A DNA stretch of 64,000 nucleotides from Alkaliphilus metalliredigens QYMF (GCF_000016985.1 NC_009633.1:682001-746000); one strand, 5' to 3'. Counted from the first letter of the stretch, positions 27,723 through 37,932 are shown. Notes: generated by a model from the sequence alone, not told the origin. A program made the numbers and translations.

Positions 27723-28517
27723 ATGATAAGGGATTTAATAGAAAGCAGTAAAAAGATTGTCATAAAAATAGGGACTAATGCATTGGCAAATGATGATGGA
27801 ACCATAAACATAAATCGTGTATACAACCTCAGTCAACAAATAAGCCATTTAATAAAGGAAGGCAAACAAATCGTGATCATATCCTCAGGAGCAAGGATTG
27901 CTGGCCTAGCAACACTAGGTAAATGGAAGCTTAAGGATGACATGCATTATAAACAAGCTCTTTGTGCTATAGGTCAAGTGGAACTAATGAATGCATACAG
28001 AAAGACATTTAGGGAACATGATATTCATATAGGACAATTACTGTTAAATAGAGAGGATTTTTATAATTATAAAAGAACGATTAACATAGGAAACACTCTA
28101 TTTACATTACTAGATGAAGGCGTTATTCCTATTATTGATGAAAATGACACCGTAAGTGTAAAGGAAATCAAAACAGAAGATAATGATACATTAGCAGCGT
28201 ATACTAGTAAGTTATGGAATGCAGATTTATTAATTTTCTTGGGTGATACTGATGGAATATACAATAAAAACCCAAAGGAATATACTGATGCCAAGCTACT
28301 AGAAGAGGTGGAAAATATTGATGAATTAGATAAAATGATACAAACTGGAGAATTAGATGAGATTGGAACCGATGACATAATTTCAAAAATGAATGCAGCG
28401 AAAACACTAAATGACTGCAATACTCCAGTGATCATAGCCAACGGCAAGGTAGAAAATATTTTATTAAAGTTATTAGAGGGAAAGGCAAAAGCCACTGTTC
28501 TTCGAGATATCAAGTAA
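27723..28517 (+). CDS. proB: Glutamate 5-kinase (short form without PUA domain)
   Basis: 264 residues. Phosphorylates glutamate as the first step of proline synthesis. Amino-acid kinase motifs: VIKIGTNALA, IISSGARIAGL, IPIIDENDTVS, FLGDTDGIYNKNP, GTDDIISKMNAAK. The common C-terminal PUA domain is absent, giving about 265 instead of 370 residues, as in some Firmicutes. ATG 27723 has AGGAGGGACAAAGG before it. proA and proC are not adjacent. Controlled by the proline T-box. Confidence 0.92.
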   Translation: MIRDLIESSKKIVIKIGTNALANDDGTININRVYNLSQQISHLIKEGKQIVIISSGARIAGLATLGKWKLKDDMHYKQALCAIGQVELMNAYRKTFREHDIHIGQLLLNREDFYNYKRTINIGNTLFTLLDEGVIPIIDENDTVSVKEIKTEDNDTLAAYTSKLWNADLLIFLGDTDGIYNKNPKEYTDAKLLEEVENIDELDKMIQTGELDEIGTDDIISKMNAAKTLNDCNTPVIIANGKVENILLKLLEGKAKATVLRDIK

Positions 28518-28662
28518 AATAGTAAAAAATAGGTCGCAGCTTAAAAAAAGTTTTCCAATTGCATAGATTCGTATATGATAACTGTATGAAAACTAAATTT
28601 CCATTGTAATTAATAAATTTAGCTATAAAGACTAATAAATGAAAATAGAGGAGGAAGAAATA

Positions 28663-30375
28663 ATGAGAATGTCTAAACTATACATGCCTACCCTAAGGGA
28701 AGTACCTTCGGAGGCTGAATTACCAAGTCATCAATTACTATTAAGAGCAGGGATGATTAGAAAGCTTGTAGCAGGAGTGTACTCGTACCTTCCATTAGGG
28801 TACAGAACATTGAAAAAGGTTGAACAAATTGTACGAGAGGAAATGGACCGTGCAGGTGCCCAGGAGGCACTGATGTCTGCATTACAGCCCAAAGAGCTAT
28901 GGGAGGCAACGGGAAGGTGGCAAGCCATTGGACCAGAGATGATGAGATTAAAGGATCGTCATAACCGAGAATTCTGCTTAGGGCCAACTCATGAGGAAGT
29001 TATCACAGATTTAGTTAAGAATGAGTTGAAGTCTTATAAGCAATTACCACTAAATTTATATCAAATTCAAACAAAATATCGTGATGAAAAAAGACCGCGA
29101 TTTGGATTGATGCGCTCTAGAGAGTTTATTATGAAGGATGCCTACAGCTTTGATAAAGATGAAGAAGGTATGAAGAAATCCTATGAAGACATGTGGAAGG
29201 GTTATGAACGTGTCTTCGACCGTTGTGAATTAAAGTATAAAGTGGTTGAAGGAGATGCTGGAGCCATGGGAGATAGTGAGTCCCATGAATTTATGGCCAT
29301 GTCTCAGTATGGAGAAAGCCTTGTGGCTTACTGTGATCACTGTGATTATGCGGCTACAGACGAAAAAGCGACAGTTGTTTATGATGTAACGGAAAAAGAC
29401 GAAGGATTATTAGAAACTGAAAAGATACATACTCCTAATACGAAAACCATTGAAGCATTAACAATGTTATTTGATTGTGATGCAAACCATTTTATTAAAA
29501 CCCTTTTATTTGAAGCTGGAGAAAAGGTTGTGGCGGTAAGTATTCCTGGAGATCGAGATGTGAATGAGACTAAATTGGTTAATATGCTAAATATTCCAGG
29601 TCATGAATTAGTAATGGCCAGTGAAGCGACAGTCAAGCGTGTTACCGGAGCTGAAGTGGGTTTTGCTGGACCGATGAATCTAAAGGGCGAAGTCAAGCTC
29701 TATGTAGATGCACGGGTAAGTAAAATGAAAAATGTTGTGGTAGGAGCTAACGAAACTGACTATCACATTAAAAATGTCAACTATGGCAGAGACTTTGAGG
29801 GAGAGCTTGTGGAAGACTTACTGCTTGTACAAGAAGGAGATCTATGTCCAACCTGTGGAGAAACATTAAAATTAGACCGTGGAATTGAAGTGGGTAATAT
29901 ATTTCAATTGGATATGAAATACAGCAAGGGTTTAAATGCCACATTCCTTGATGAAAATGGTAAGGAACAGTATTTCTACATGGGATCATATGGTATTGGA
30001 ATTGGAAGAACAATGGCAGCGGTCATTGAGCAATATCATGATGAAAAAGGCATTAAATGGCCATTAGCTTTGGCACCTTATCAGGTTGTTGTCACCATTG
30101 TAAATCCAAATAAGGATGAACAAAGAGAGTTAGGTGAAAAAATCTATAGTAAATTACTTTCTAAAGGGGTAGAAGTATTATTAGATGATCGTAAAGAAAG
30201 TCCAGGTGTGAAGTTTAAGGATGCAGAACTGATTGGTATTCCAATTCGTGTTGTTGCCGGCAAGAACGCGGGAGAAAACATTGTGGAGTTTGCACTAAGG
30301 GCAACGGATGAAAAGAAAGAAGTCGAAGCGGACGAAGTCGTTGAAATGGTCATGGATCAGTTAAAAGGATTATAA
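28663..30375 (+). CDS. proS: Prolyl-tRNA synthetase (bacterial type with editing domain)
   Basis: 570 residues. Class II synthetase motifs: motif 2 [19 protein letters not shown] and a late [17 protein letters not shown] (motif 3), with an INS editing domain between them (about 225-380; [27 protein letters not shown]) and a C-terminal anticodon domain. I start at ATG 28663, after GAGGAGG; an upstream ATG at 28639 is in frame but lacks a site. The 145-base gap after proB shows no separate T-box, so it probably shares the leader upstream of proB. Confidence 0.95.
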
Positions 30376-30450
30376 GGCGAAGGTGTAAGATGCGCAGCTT
30401 GTAAAGAAATAAATTGAATCACTTAGAATAAGTGAGTGATATTAAGTAAT

Positions 30451-30490
30451 AAAAAAGCAGTCTCCTTTGATTAAGGGGCTGCTTTTTTAT
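30451..30490 (+). terminator. Rho-independent terminator after proS
   Basis: AAAAAAGCAG (30451-30460) pairs with CTGCTTTTTT (30479-30488), with inner CCTT/AAGG. It may also serve the minus-strand chemoreceptor gene that converges from the right. Confidence 0.88.
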
Positions 30491-30524
30491 ATAGTAGGAA
30501 AGTGGATACTACTAAAGGATAAAA

Positions 30525-31376
30525 CTATGTCAGTTTTTTTACAAATACATCCACTGATGTGGTGATATTTTCAATTTCATGGGACAGAGATTGAATCACA
30601 GTAGCTTGTTGATGTGTAGCACTTGAATAGCTTGTAATATTATCAGAAACATTGGTAATTAATTCTTTAAGATTACTTAGAACATCATCCACTTGTCCAA
30701 CGGAGTTTGCTGTATTGTCTGCAAGCTTCCGTACTTCATTGGCAACAACATTAAAACCCTTTCCTTCAGCTCCAATCCTAGCTGCCTCAATAGAAGCATT
30801 GATTCCCAGAATCGTGGTTTGCTTAGAGATTTTATGAATAAAATCAAGGATTTTATTTGTTTCCATAATTTCTTCTTGGGTTTTCTTTACCATTTCACTT
30901 AACTCCACAATGGTACTTGATTGCCCTTCTGAAGAGGCGGATAACTCCTCTAATCCAGCAGAAGATTCTTGAAGACTGGTATTAATATTGTTGGCCATTT
31001 GATTAAGGTCATCCATAAAGAGTTTACGTTCATATTCTATGACAATCATGTGAGAAGCAATCATAGCAATGGGTCTCATGTCAGTTGGATTACCTGATAT
31101 GCCAATGGCACCGATACGTTGATTTTCAGTATCAATGGCCACGCTGAACCCTGGGCGGGTACCAGATAACTGCATGGTCATTTCCTCTGTTATAGCGATA
31201 AAATCAATTTTACCCGACATAATATCCTTAGCGCCTTCATGAATGGTACCCAGTCTTTCTGGTTGGGTAGTGGCAATGATGATACCCTTCTCTCCAAAAA
31301 AGTGAGCATTCTGGTTTGTTTCTTTTTGGATCAACTTCATTAGTTTTTGTGCGAAAATTGGATCAATAATTGACAT
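30525..31376 (-). CDS. Soluble chemoreceptor-like protein with a diacid-recognition domain
   Basis: 283 residues, no membrane helix. The N-terminal part (about 1-120; MSIIDPIFAQKLMKLIQKET, SGTRPGFSVAID, RIGAIGISGNP) resembles the sugar-diacid recognition domain at the start of CdaR-type regulators. The C-terminal part is a short MCP signalling hairpin (TILGINASIEAARIGAEGKG, FNVVANEVRKLADNT). It is a cytoplasmic receptor, probably for an organic acid. GGGGGGTTATTATT serves as ribosome site. The neighbouring ureide cluster makes a glycerate- or oxalate-like ligand possible. Confidence 0.78.
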   Translation of the reverse strand: MSIIDPIFAQKLMKLIQKETNQNAHFFGEKGIIIATTQPERLGTIHEGAKDIMSGKIDFIAITEEMTMQLSGTRPGFSVAIDTENQRIGAIGISGNPTDMRPIAMIASHMIVIEYERKLFMDDLNQMANNINTSLQESSAGLEELSASSEGQSSTIVELSEMVKKTQEEIMETNKILDFIHKISKQTTILGINASIEAARIGAEGKGFNVVANEVRKLADNTANSVGQVDDVLSNLKELITNVSDNITSYSSATHQQATVIQSLSHEIENITTSVDVFVKKLT

Positions 31377-31493
31377 AATAATAACCCCCCGTTATCATAT
31401 ATTTAATGTCGTGATCATTTCAGATATAATTTAAAAACAAAATTGTCATAAAACGATCATATATAACTTTAAATAGACAAAACATTTAAACTA

Positions 31494-31522
31494 TTGTGTA
31501 CATTCGACAGAAACATTATAAT
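31494..31522 (+). promoter_or_regulatory. Probable sigma-A promoter upstream of the ureide block
   Basis: TTGTGT (31494-31499), a 17-base spacer and TATAAT (31517-31522). The 326-base gap 31377-31702 otherwise shows nothing I recognise. Confidence 0.55.
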
Positions 31523-31702
31523 TCCTCTATTTTATCCTAAAGCAATCGATTTACTATGTGGATGTGAGGGGGGTTGGATAATCGATAAAGATGAAAAATA
31601 AAAGACCTTGCAGGAAGTTTGAAGGTATATCAAGAATATAGACCCAAGGTAGAATATTTCGTAGCTATTATTTCCTAGCTATAATTAGGGGAGTGAAAGG
31701 AT

Positions 31703-33310
31703 ATGCAATATGATGCATTACATTATCCATATCCATCTAAAAGAAATGTGGTCTATGGGAAGAAGGGAATGGTGGCCACATCACAGCCCTTGGCAGCCCA
31801 AGCGGGATTAGAAATCTTAAAAAAGGGCGGTAATGCCATTGATGCTGCCATTGCCACCGCAGCTTGTCTAACGGTTGTGGAGCCTACTTCCAATGGAATC
31901 GGTGGAGATGCTTTTGCATTAGTTTGGACAAAGGGGAAGCTCCATGGTTTGAATGCCAGTGGGCCTGCTCCTCGGAAACTATCTGTGGAGGCGTTGAAAA
32001 AAGATGGATACGAAGAAATTCCAAAGTATGGATGGATTCCAGTAACGGTACCAGGGGCACCATCAGCATGGGGAGAACTATCTCGAAGGTTTGGAAAGTT
32101 ATCCTTATGTGAGGTGCTGGCTCCTGCAATCCAATATGCCAGAGAAGGCTATGCAGTTTCACCCACAACCAGTGAAGCGTGGCAGCGGGCCTATGACATT
32201 TATAAAGAACAGCTAAGGGGAGTTCAATTTAATCATTGGTTTGAAACATTTGCCCCTAAAGGCCAGGCCCCAAATCCAGGAGAAATATGGTCTTCGGAAG
32301 GGCATGCCCGTACATTGGAGTCAATTGCTCAAACCAATGGAGAGAGCTTTTATAAAGGAGAATTAGCGGAGGCCATTGTGACATTTTCTAAGGCCTATGG
32401 GGGATACTTACGAAGAGAAGACTTGGAGGCCTATCATCCGGAATGGGTAGACCCGATCAAAGTTAATTATCGGGGATATGATGTCTGGGAGATGCCACCT
32501 AATGGACATGGGATTGTGGCCTTAATGGCTTTGAACATTGCAAAGGGATTTGATTATCTAGAAAAAGAGTGTGTCGATACCTATCATAAACAAATTGAAG
32601 CATTGAAATTGGCCTATGCCGATGGTGAACAATATATTGCCGATGCCAGTAACATGAATGTGAAGGCGGAGGCATTGCTTTCCGAAGGCTATGGACAAGG
32701 ACGGAGGGCGCTAATCGGTGAAAAGGCCATCCTGCCACAAGCTGGTAAACCGGCCCAGGGGGGGACTGTTTACTTAGCCACCGCCGATGATGAAGGAAAT
32801 ATGGTGTCCTTTATCCAGAGTAACTATATGGGATTTGGATCGGGTTTAGTGGTGCCAGGGACAGGAATTGCCCTACACAATCGAGGACATAACTTTGTAT
32901 TAGATAAAGCCCATGTGAATTGCTTAGAGGGTGGCAAAAAACCGTATCATACAATTATACCTGGATTCTTAACCCAAGGAGAAAAACCCATTGGACCCTT
33001 TGGTGTCATGGGTGGGTTTATGCAGCCCCAGGGGCATATGCAGGTCATCATGAATACAATCGATTTTCATTTGAATCCCCAACAGGCATTAGATGCACCC
33101 CGGTGGCAATGGATCCAGGGAAAACGAGTAGATATCGAACCTCATTTTCCTAATCATATTGCACAGCAGTTGGCTAAAAGAGGCCATGAAATCAATATCC
33201 AATTAAATACGGGTAGTTTTGGTCGAGGACAAATTATATGGCGAACAGAAGAAGAGACCCTATGTGGTGGAACGGAAGCACGGACAGATGGTGCAGTAGT
33301 GGCTTGGTAG
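31703..33310 (+). CDS. Gamma-glutamyltransferase-like Ntn hydrolase (YwrD/HpxW type)
   Basis: 535 residues, no signal peptide, so cytosolic. N-terminal nucleophile family: autocleavage would occur before Thr355 in PAQGGTVYLATADDEG. Core motifs KGGNAIDAAIATAACL and NGIGGDAFALVW place it in the YwrD branch. Klebsiella HpxW, an oxamate amidohydrolase in the purine-ureide pathway, belongs to this fold and size class. Given AllFGH homologues 15 kb downstream, conversion of oxamate to oxalate and ammonia is my preferred role. True gamma-glutamyl transfer is the alternative. Confidence 0.78.
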   Translation: MQYDALHYPYPSKRNVVYGKKGMVATSQPLAAQAGLEILKKGGNAIDAAIATAACLTVVEPTSNGIGGDAFALVWTKGKLHGLNASGPAPRKLSVEALKKDGYEEIPKYGWIPVTVPGAPSAWGELSRRFGKLSLCEVLAPAIQYAREGYAVSPTTSEAWQRAYDIYKEQLRGVQFNHWFETFAPKGQAPNPGEIWSSEGHARTLESIAQTNGESFYKGELAEAIVTFSKAYGGYLRREDLEAYHPEWVDPIKVNYRGYDVWEMPPNGHGIVALMALNIAKGFDYLEKECVDTYHKQIEALKLAYADGEQYIADASNMNVKAEALLSEGYGQGRRALIGEKAILPQAGKPAQGGTVYLATADDEGNMVSFIQSNYMGFGSGLVVPGTGIALHNRGHNFVLDKAHVNCLEGGKKPYHTIIPGFLTQGEKPIGPFGVMGGFMQPQGHMQVIMNTIDFHLNPQQALDAPRWQWIQGKRVDIEPHFPNHIAQQLAKRGHEINIQLNTGSFGRGQIIWRTEEETLCGGTEARTDGAVVAW

Positions 33311-33401
33311 CAGAAGTTGATAAGGCAAGACTGAATCAGAGGAATTTTAACAATACAGTGAAGATGAATATAATATAAAATTATAGGGGAGAGGATTAAC
33401 C

Positions 33402-34298
33402 ATGTATTTCACAACATATATAGAGGATAAGGTAGAAAGAGTAGGAATATTGAATGATGAGAAAAGCAAGGTACTAGACTTAAGTAAAATAACAGTATTT
33501 CAAGAATTTGACCAGTTATTAAACTTAATAGAGGGCTGGAACCATGAGCTTAGGGAAGTAGCAAAGGAAGTCATCGACAATAAAAAATTATGGCAAGAAC
33601 AAGGAACGGACATTTACAAGGTAAAGGTGATTGCACCGATCCCGCGATTGAAGAGAAATGTCATTTGCCTTGGACTCAATTACAAGGCCCATGTGGCAGA
33701 ATCACAATCAGCTTTATCGGCAGGAATTAAGATGCCTGAGTTTCCTGTGTATTTTACAAAGATGTCTACGCAGGCCATTGGACCTCAGGAAGCAATTAAT
33801 AGCCATCCACAAATCACCCAGGAGGTAGATTATGAAGTGGAATTGGCAGTGATTATTGGTAAGGGGGGCACTAATATTCCTCCTGAAGAAGTACAAGATC
33901 ATATATTTGGATATACCATACTAAATGACGTCAGTGCTCGGGACCTACAACGTCGCCATAACCAATGGGTAAAGGGAAAAAGCTTAGATACATTCACGGT
34001 CATGGGACCATGGATTATGGAAAAGGAGACAATTTCCCTACCAGTAGAATTAGATCTCTATTCTAAAGTCAATGGAGAGATCAGACAGCACTCCAATACC
34101 AAGGATTTTATTTTTGATATTCCTACGGTGATAAGTGAATTATCAAAGGGGTTAACCCTAGAGGCAGGAGATGTGATTGCCACTGGAACGCCAGCCGGTG
34201 TTGGAATGGGATTCAATCCTCCAAAATATTTGAAGGCCGGAGATGTAGTAGAATGTTACATCGAAAAGATCGGTAGATTAAGTAATCCTATTATTTAA
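33402..34298 (+). CDS. Fumarylacetoacetate hydrolase-family enzyme
   Basis: 298 residues. FAH fold: GLNYKAHVAES, metal ligands in VDYEVELAVIIGKGG, FGYTILNDVSARDLQ, TGTPAGVGMGF near the end. The family includes hydrolases, isomerases and decarboxylases acting on oxo-acids. Many are annotated in ureidoglycolate or oxaloacetate metabolism, without firm proof. It has a good GGGGAGAGG site and follows the Ntn hydrolase by 91 bases. The exact reaction cannot be read from sequence. Confidence 0.8.
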   Translation: MYFTTYIEDKVERVGILNDEKSKVLDLSKITVFQEFDQLLNLIEGWNHELREVAKEVIDNKKLWQEQGTDIYKVKVIAPIPRLKRNVICLGLNYKAHVAESQSALSAGIKMPEFPVYFTKMSTQAIGPQEAINSHPQITQEVDYEVELAVIIGKGGTNIPPEEVQDHIFGYTILNDVSARDLQRRHNQWVKGKSLDTFTVMGPWIMEKETISLPVELDLYSKVNGEIRQHSNTKDFIFDIPTVISELSKGLTLEAGDVIATGTPAGVGMGFNPPKYLKAGDVVECYIEKIGRLSNPII

Positions 34299-34402
34299 AA
34301 ATTTCAAGGAATATTGAGTTGAAAATCTTTGTTTTGCCATATCTTGCTCAAATGAATGATGGAGTAGAAATTATTTGCAAAAGAATATGAGGAGGAATAG
34401 GG

Positions 34403-36634
34403 ATGACAAAACCAAAGGTATATGTGACACGACCTTTGCCCACAGAAGCCTTAAGATTACTTAAGGAACGGTGTGATGTCGAAATGAAACGTGATTCAGA
34501 GAATCTATCGAAAAAAGAACTACTAGAAAAGCTTAAAAAGTATGATGCTATATTGGTTTCAGGAACAAAAATTGACGAAGAAATATGTGAAGCCATTCAA
34601 TTTAAATGCAAAATATTAGCAAATTATGGAGTGGGCTATGACAATATAGATGTGGATGCAGCAACTAAGTACGGGATCTATGTTTCCAATAACCCTAATG
34701 CTGTAACCGAGGCCACAGCGGATTTAGCATGGGGGCTAATTTTAGCTACTGCAAGGCGGATTGTTGAATGTGACCAGTATATACGTTCTGGACAAAAAAA
34801 CTGGGGACCTATCAATTTACTTGGTAGCCAAGTAAGTGGAAAAACCATTGGAATTATTGGAGGCGGTCGTATTGGTACGGCTGTAGGACAACGTGCAAAG
34901 GGGTTTAATATGAATATTATTTATACTGGCCCAAAGCCTAAAGCTACTTTCGAAGAGGCAACTGGTGGTAAATATGTTGATAAGGAAACGCTCCTAAGAG
35001 AAGCTGACTTTGTTTCAATACATGTGCCTTTACTTTCTTCTACCAAGCACCTTATTGGGACTGATGAGTTAAAACTTATGAAAGATACAGCTATATTGAT
35101 AAACACTTCTCGTGGTTCATTAATTGATGAGAAAGCTTTGGTAAAGGCCCTTCATAATAATGAAATTGGAGGTGCGGGTCTTGATGTGTTTGAGCAAGAA
35201 CCTGTAGTGGAACGTGATTTACTAGATATCAAAAAGGTTGTACTTACCCCTCATGTGGGTACATCTACTTTAGACACCCGGATAGAGATGGGAGAGACCT
35301 GTGCTAGAAATATTTTTTCAGTCCTCGATGGTAAAGCACCGCCAAACTGTGTTGTTTCTATTAAAACTGATGAGCATTCAAATAGCATTAGAGAAGATGC
35401 TTTAATTATCGTTGAAGAATCTATAAAAGCTGTCTTGCCAGAAGCCGCCGTGATAAAAGCATTACAAAAAAAGGATTTTACAGGTAATACAGTAGTGGTG
35501 GCTATCGGGAAGGCTGCTTGGAATATGGCTAATGCTACGAAAAACACCCTAGGAGATCGAGTTTCAAAGGGTGTTGTCATGACAAAATATGAACATTCCA
35601 AGGGACCCATAGAGGGATTTGAAATCATAGAAGCTGGACATCCAGTCCCGGATGAGAATTCGATTAGGGGTACAAATAAAGCGCTAGAATTAGTTGGAAA
35701 TTTAACGAAAGAGGATGATGTCATCTTTTTAATATCTGGTGGTGGATCCTCTATATTTGAAAAGCCCATGGAGGGAGTAGACCTTGAGGATATTATGGAT
35801 ATCACCAATCAACTTTTAGGCTGTGGGGCAGATATTGTTGAAATTAATACAGTAAGAAAACGTCTTTCAGCAGTAAAGGGAGGGAAATTTGCATCCTTAT
35901 GTGGGGATGCTAGTATATATGCCATCGTATTATCGGATGTAATAGGAGATCGGTTAGACTCTATTGCTTCTGGTCCAGCCTATCCAGACAGCTCCACCTC
36001 AAAAGAGGCCTTGGATATAATCAATCGGTATAAATTGGAAATTTCCGATCATCTAAGAGGGGTATTAAATATAGAAACCCCTAAAACCGTTGATAATTGT
36101 GAAACAGTTATTACAGGAAGTGTCAGTGCTCTATGTCAAGGGGCTGTAATAGGTGCCCAAAAGTTAGGATATAAGCCAATGATTCTCTCTTCTACTTTAG
36201 ATTGTGAGGCAAAGGATGCTGGTAAGTTTATGGCAGCAATTGCTAGAGAAATCAAGTTAAATAATGGAAATCAAACTTTATTCACCCCCCCTTGTGCAAT
36301 TATTGTAGGTGGAGAAACAGTGGTGCGTTTATTGGGCAATGGGAAAGGTGGAAGAAATCAAGAATTAGCATTATCTGCAGCCCTAGGTATTGAAGGACTT
36401 GAAGATGTCGTCATATTTTCCGTGGGATCAGATGGAACCGACGGACCCACAGATGCAGCTGGAGGAATTGTAGAAGGAACAACAGCAGAACGTATGAGGA
36501 AGATTAACATATCCCCCGAAATCTATCTAGATAATAATGATTCTTACCATGCACTTAAGGCAAGTGGCGACCTGATTATAACAGGATCTACAGGAACAAA
36601 TGTCAATGACATAGCTGTTTTACTATGTAGATAA
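34403..36634 (+). CDS. Fused D-2-hydroxyacid dehydrogenase and glycerate 2-kinase
   Basis: 743 residues, two enzymes in one chain. Residues 1 to about 322 form an NAD(P)-dependent glyoxylate/hydroxypyruvate reductase (GIIGGGRIGTAVG, catalytic Arg in LINTSRGSLIDE, His in VLTPHVGTSTLD). From about 330 there is a GckA/TtuD-type glycerate 2-kinase with MOFRL domain (AIGKAAWNMA, LISGGGSSIFEKP, GKGGRNQELALSA, SDGTDGPTDAAGG). Together they would convert hydroxypyruvate or tartronate semialdehyde via D-glycerate to 2-phosphoglycerate. One frame with no stop argues against a sequencing fusion. GGAGGAATAGGG is the ribosome site. Confidence 0.9.
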   Translation: MTKPKVYVTRPLPTEALRLLKERCDVEMKRDSENLSKKELLEKLKKYDAILVSGTKIDEEICEAIQFKCKILANYGVGYDNIDVDAATKYGIYVSNNPNAVTEATADLAWGLILATARRIVECDQYIRSGQKNWGPINLLGSQVSGKTIGIIGGGRIGTAVGQRAKGFNMNIIYTGPKPKATFEEATGGKYVDKETLLREADFVSIHVPLLSSTKHLIGTDELKLMKDTAILINTSRGSLIDEKALVKALHNNEIGGAGLDVFEQEPVVERDLLDIKKVVLTPHVGTSTLDTRIEMGETCARNIFSVLDGKAPPNCVVSIKTDEHSNSIREDALIIVEESIKAVLPEAAVIKALQKKDFTGNTVVVAIGKAAWNMANATKNTLGDRVSKGVVMTKYEHSKGPIEGFEIIEAGHPVPDENSIRGTNKALELVGNLTKEDDVIFLISGGGSSIFEKPMEGVDLEDIMDITNQLLGCGADIVEINTVRKRLSAVKGGKFASLCGDASIYAIVLSDVIGDRLDSIASGPAYPDSSTSKEALDIINRYKLEISDHLRGVLNIETPKTVDNCETVITGSVSALCQGAVIGAQKLGYKPMILSSTLDCEAKDAGKFMAAIAREIKLNNGNQTLFTPPCAIIVGGETVVRLLGNGKGGRNQELALSAALGIEGLEDVVIFSVGSDGTDGPTDAAGGIVEGTTAERMRKINISPEIYLDNNDSYHALKASGDLIITGSTGTNVNDIAVLLCR

Positions 36635-36696
36635 TTGTTTTTAAGAGGAGAGACTAAAAGTGAAGAGTTGAAAATATCGAGCCAGGAGATGATTAA

Positions 36697-37932
36697 ATGT
36701 CGAAACACGTGGTGGATGAAGCCCAAAGGTGTCTTCAGTGCAAAAAACCAGCATGCCGAAAGGGATGTCCTATAGATACGCCAATACCTGAGTTTATTAA
36801 TTCATTATTAGGGGGAGATATTCGTGCATCCGGTGAAATGTTATTTAGGAATAATCCTTTATCTGTTATTTGTTCACTAGTCTGTCCCCACGAGAAGCAA
36901 TGTGAAGGGAATTGTATATTAGGCAAGAAATCTAACCCTGTTCATATAAGCGCAATAGAAAACTATATTTCTGATTACAGCTTAGACATTATGGATTTAA
37001 AGCCTAAAGAAAAGCTAGAAGGCAATATCGGAATCATTGGGGCGGGACCTGCAGGAATCACAATTGCATTTATACTGGCTTTAAAAGGATATAACATCAC
37101 AATTTTTGAAGCAAATGATAGAATCGGTGGGGTTTTAAGATATGGTATTCCGGAATTTAGATTACCTAAAGATATTTTGGAAAGGTTAAAATATAAGCTG
37201 GTGAGATTAGGTGTCACAATAAGACCCAACACGCTAATTGGTCCAGTATTGACAGTGGAAGACTTATTTAGGGATGGATTTGATGCTTTATTCATTGGTA
37301 CTGGTGTATGGAAACCAAAGAAAATCAATATAAAGGGTGAAAGTTTAGGACATGTGCATTATGCCATAGATTATTTAAAGAATCCAGAAGTTTATGATCT
37401 GGGGGAAAAAGTATGTATTGTTGGTGCAGGAAATGTTGCCATGGATGTTGCTAGAACAGCATTAAGAAAAGGAGCAAAAGAGGTTTCCATCATGTATAGA
37501 AAGGGTACAGAGGATATGCCTGCCAGGGAGTATGAAATTCAGTATGCCAAGATAGATGGGGTCAAATTTGAACTTTTTAAAACACCGGTAGAATTTACCA
37601 AGCAAGGGGTGCGCTATGTTAAAACAGAAGAAAATAATGATGAGGGAGAGATCAATAACACACATAACCCAAGGGGAATATTTGAATGTGACTCCGTCAT
37701 TGTTTCCATCAGCCAAGGTCCCAAGGCTAATGTTGTTTCTAATACCAAGGGAATCGAAATCAGTCATTATGGTTTGGTGATTACAGATGAACATGGAAGA
37801 ACAACAAGAGAAGGTGTGTTTGCATCGGGAGATGTGGTGACAGGTGCCAAAACAGTAGTAGAGGCGGTTCGTTTCTCAAAAGAGGTTGCGGAAGTGATCC
37901 ACCAATACGTTGCAAAAAAGTATGATTTATAA
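36697..37932 (+). CDS. GltD-like NAD(P)H-dependent flavoprotein
   Basis: 411 residues. An N-terminal double [4Fe-4S] region (CLQCKKPACRKGCP; CPHEKQCEGNC) is followed by an FAD Rossmann motif (GIIGAGPAGITIAF, about residue 111) and an NAD(P) motif (CIVGAGNVAMDVARTA, about 240). It matches the glutamate synthase small subunit superfamily, but there is no large subunit nearby. It may supply or take electrons for another enzyme in the cluster, such as xanthine dehydrogenase. The partner is inference. Confidence 0.85.
   Translation: MSKHVVDEAQRCLQCKKPACRKGCPIDTPIPEFINSLLGGDIRASGEMLFRNNPLSVICSLVCPHEKQCEGNCILGKKSNPVHISAIENYISDYSLDIMDLKPKEKLEGNIGIIGAGPAGITIAFILALKGYNITIFEANDRIGGVLRYGIPEFRLPKDILERLKYKLVRLGVTIRPNTLIGPVLTVEDLFRDGFDALFIGTGVWKPKKINIKGESLGHVHYAIDYLKNPEVYDLGEKVCIVGAGNVAMDVARTALRKGAKEVSIMYRKGTEDMPAREYEIQYAKIDGVKFELFKTPVEFTKQGVRYVKTEENNDEGEINNTHNPRGIFECDSVIVSISQGPKANVVSNTKGIEISHYGLVITDEHGRTTREGVFASGDVVTGAKTVVEAVRFSKEVAEVIHQYVAKKYDL

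Noticed and set aside
35251-35808. 185-codon minus-strand open frame
   Set aside because: It lies wholly inside the dehydrogenase-glycerate kinase gene, with low-complexity shadow composition.
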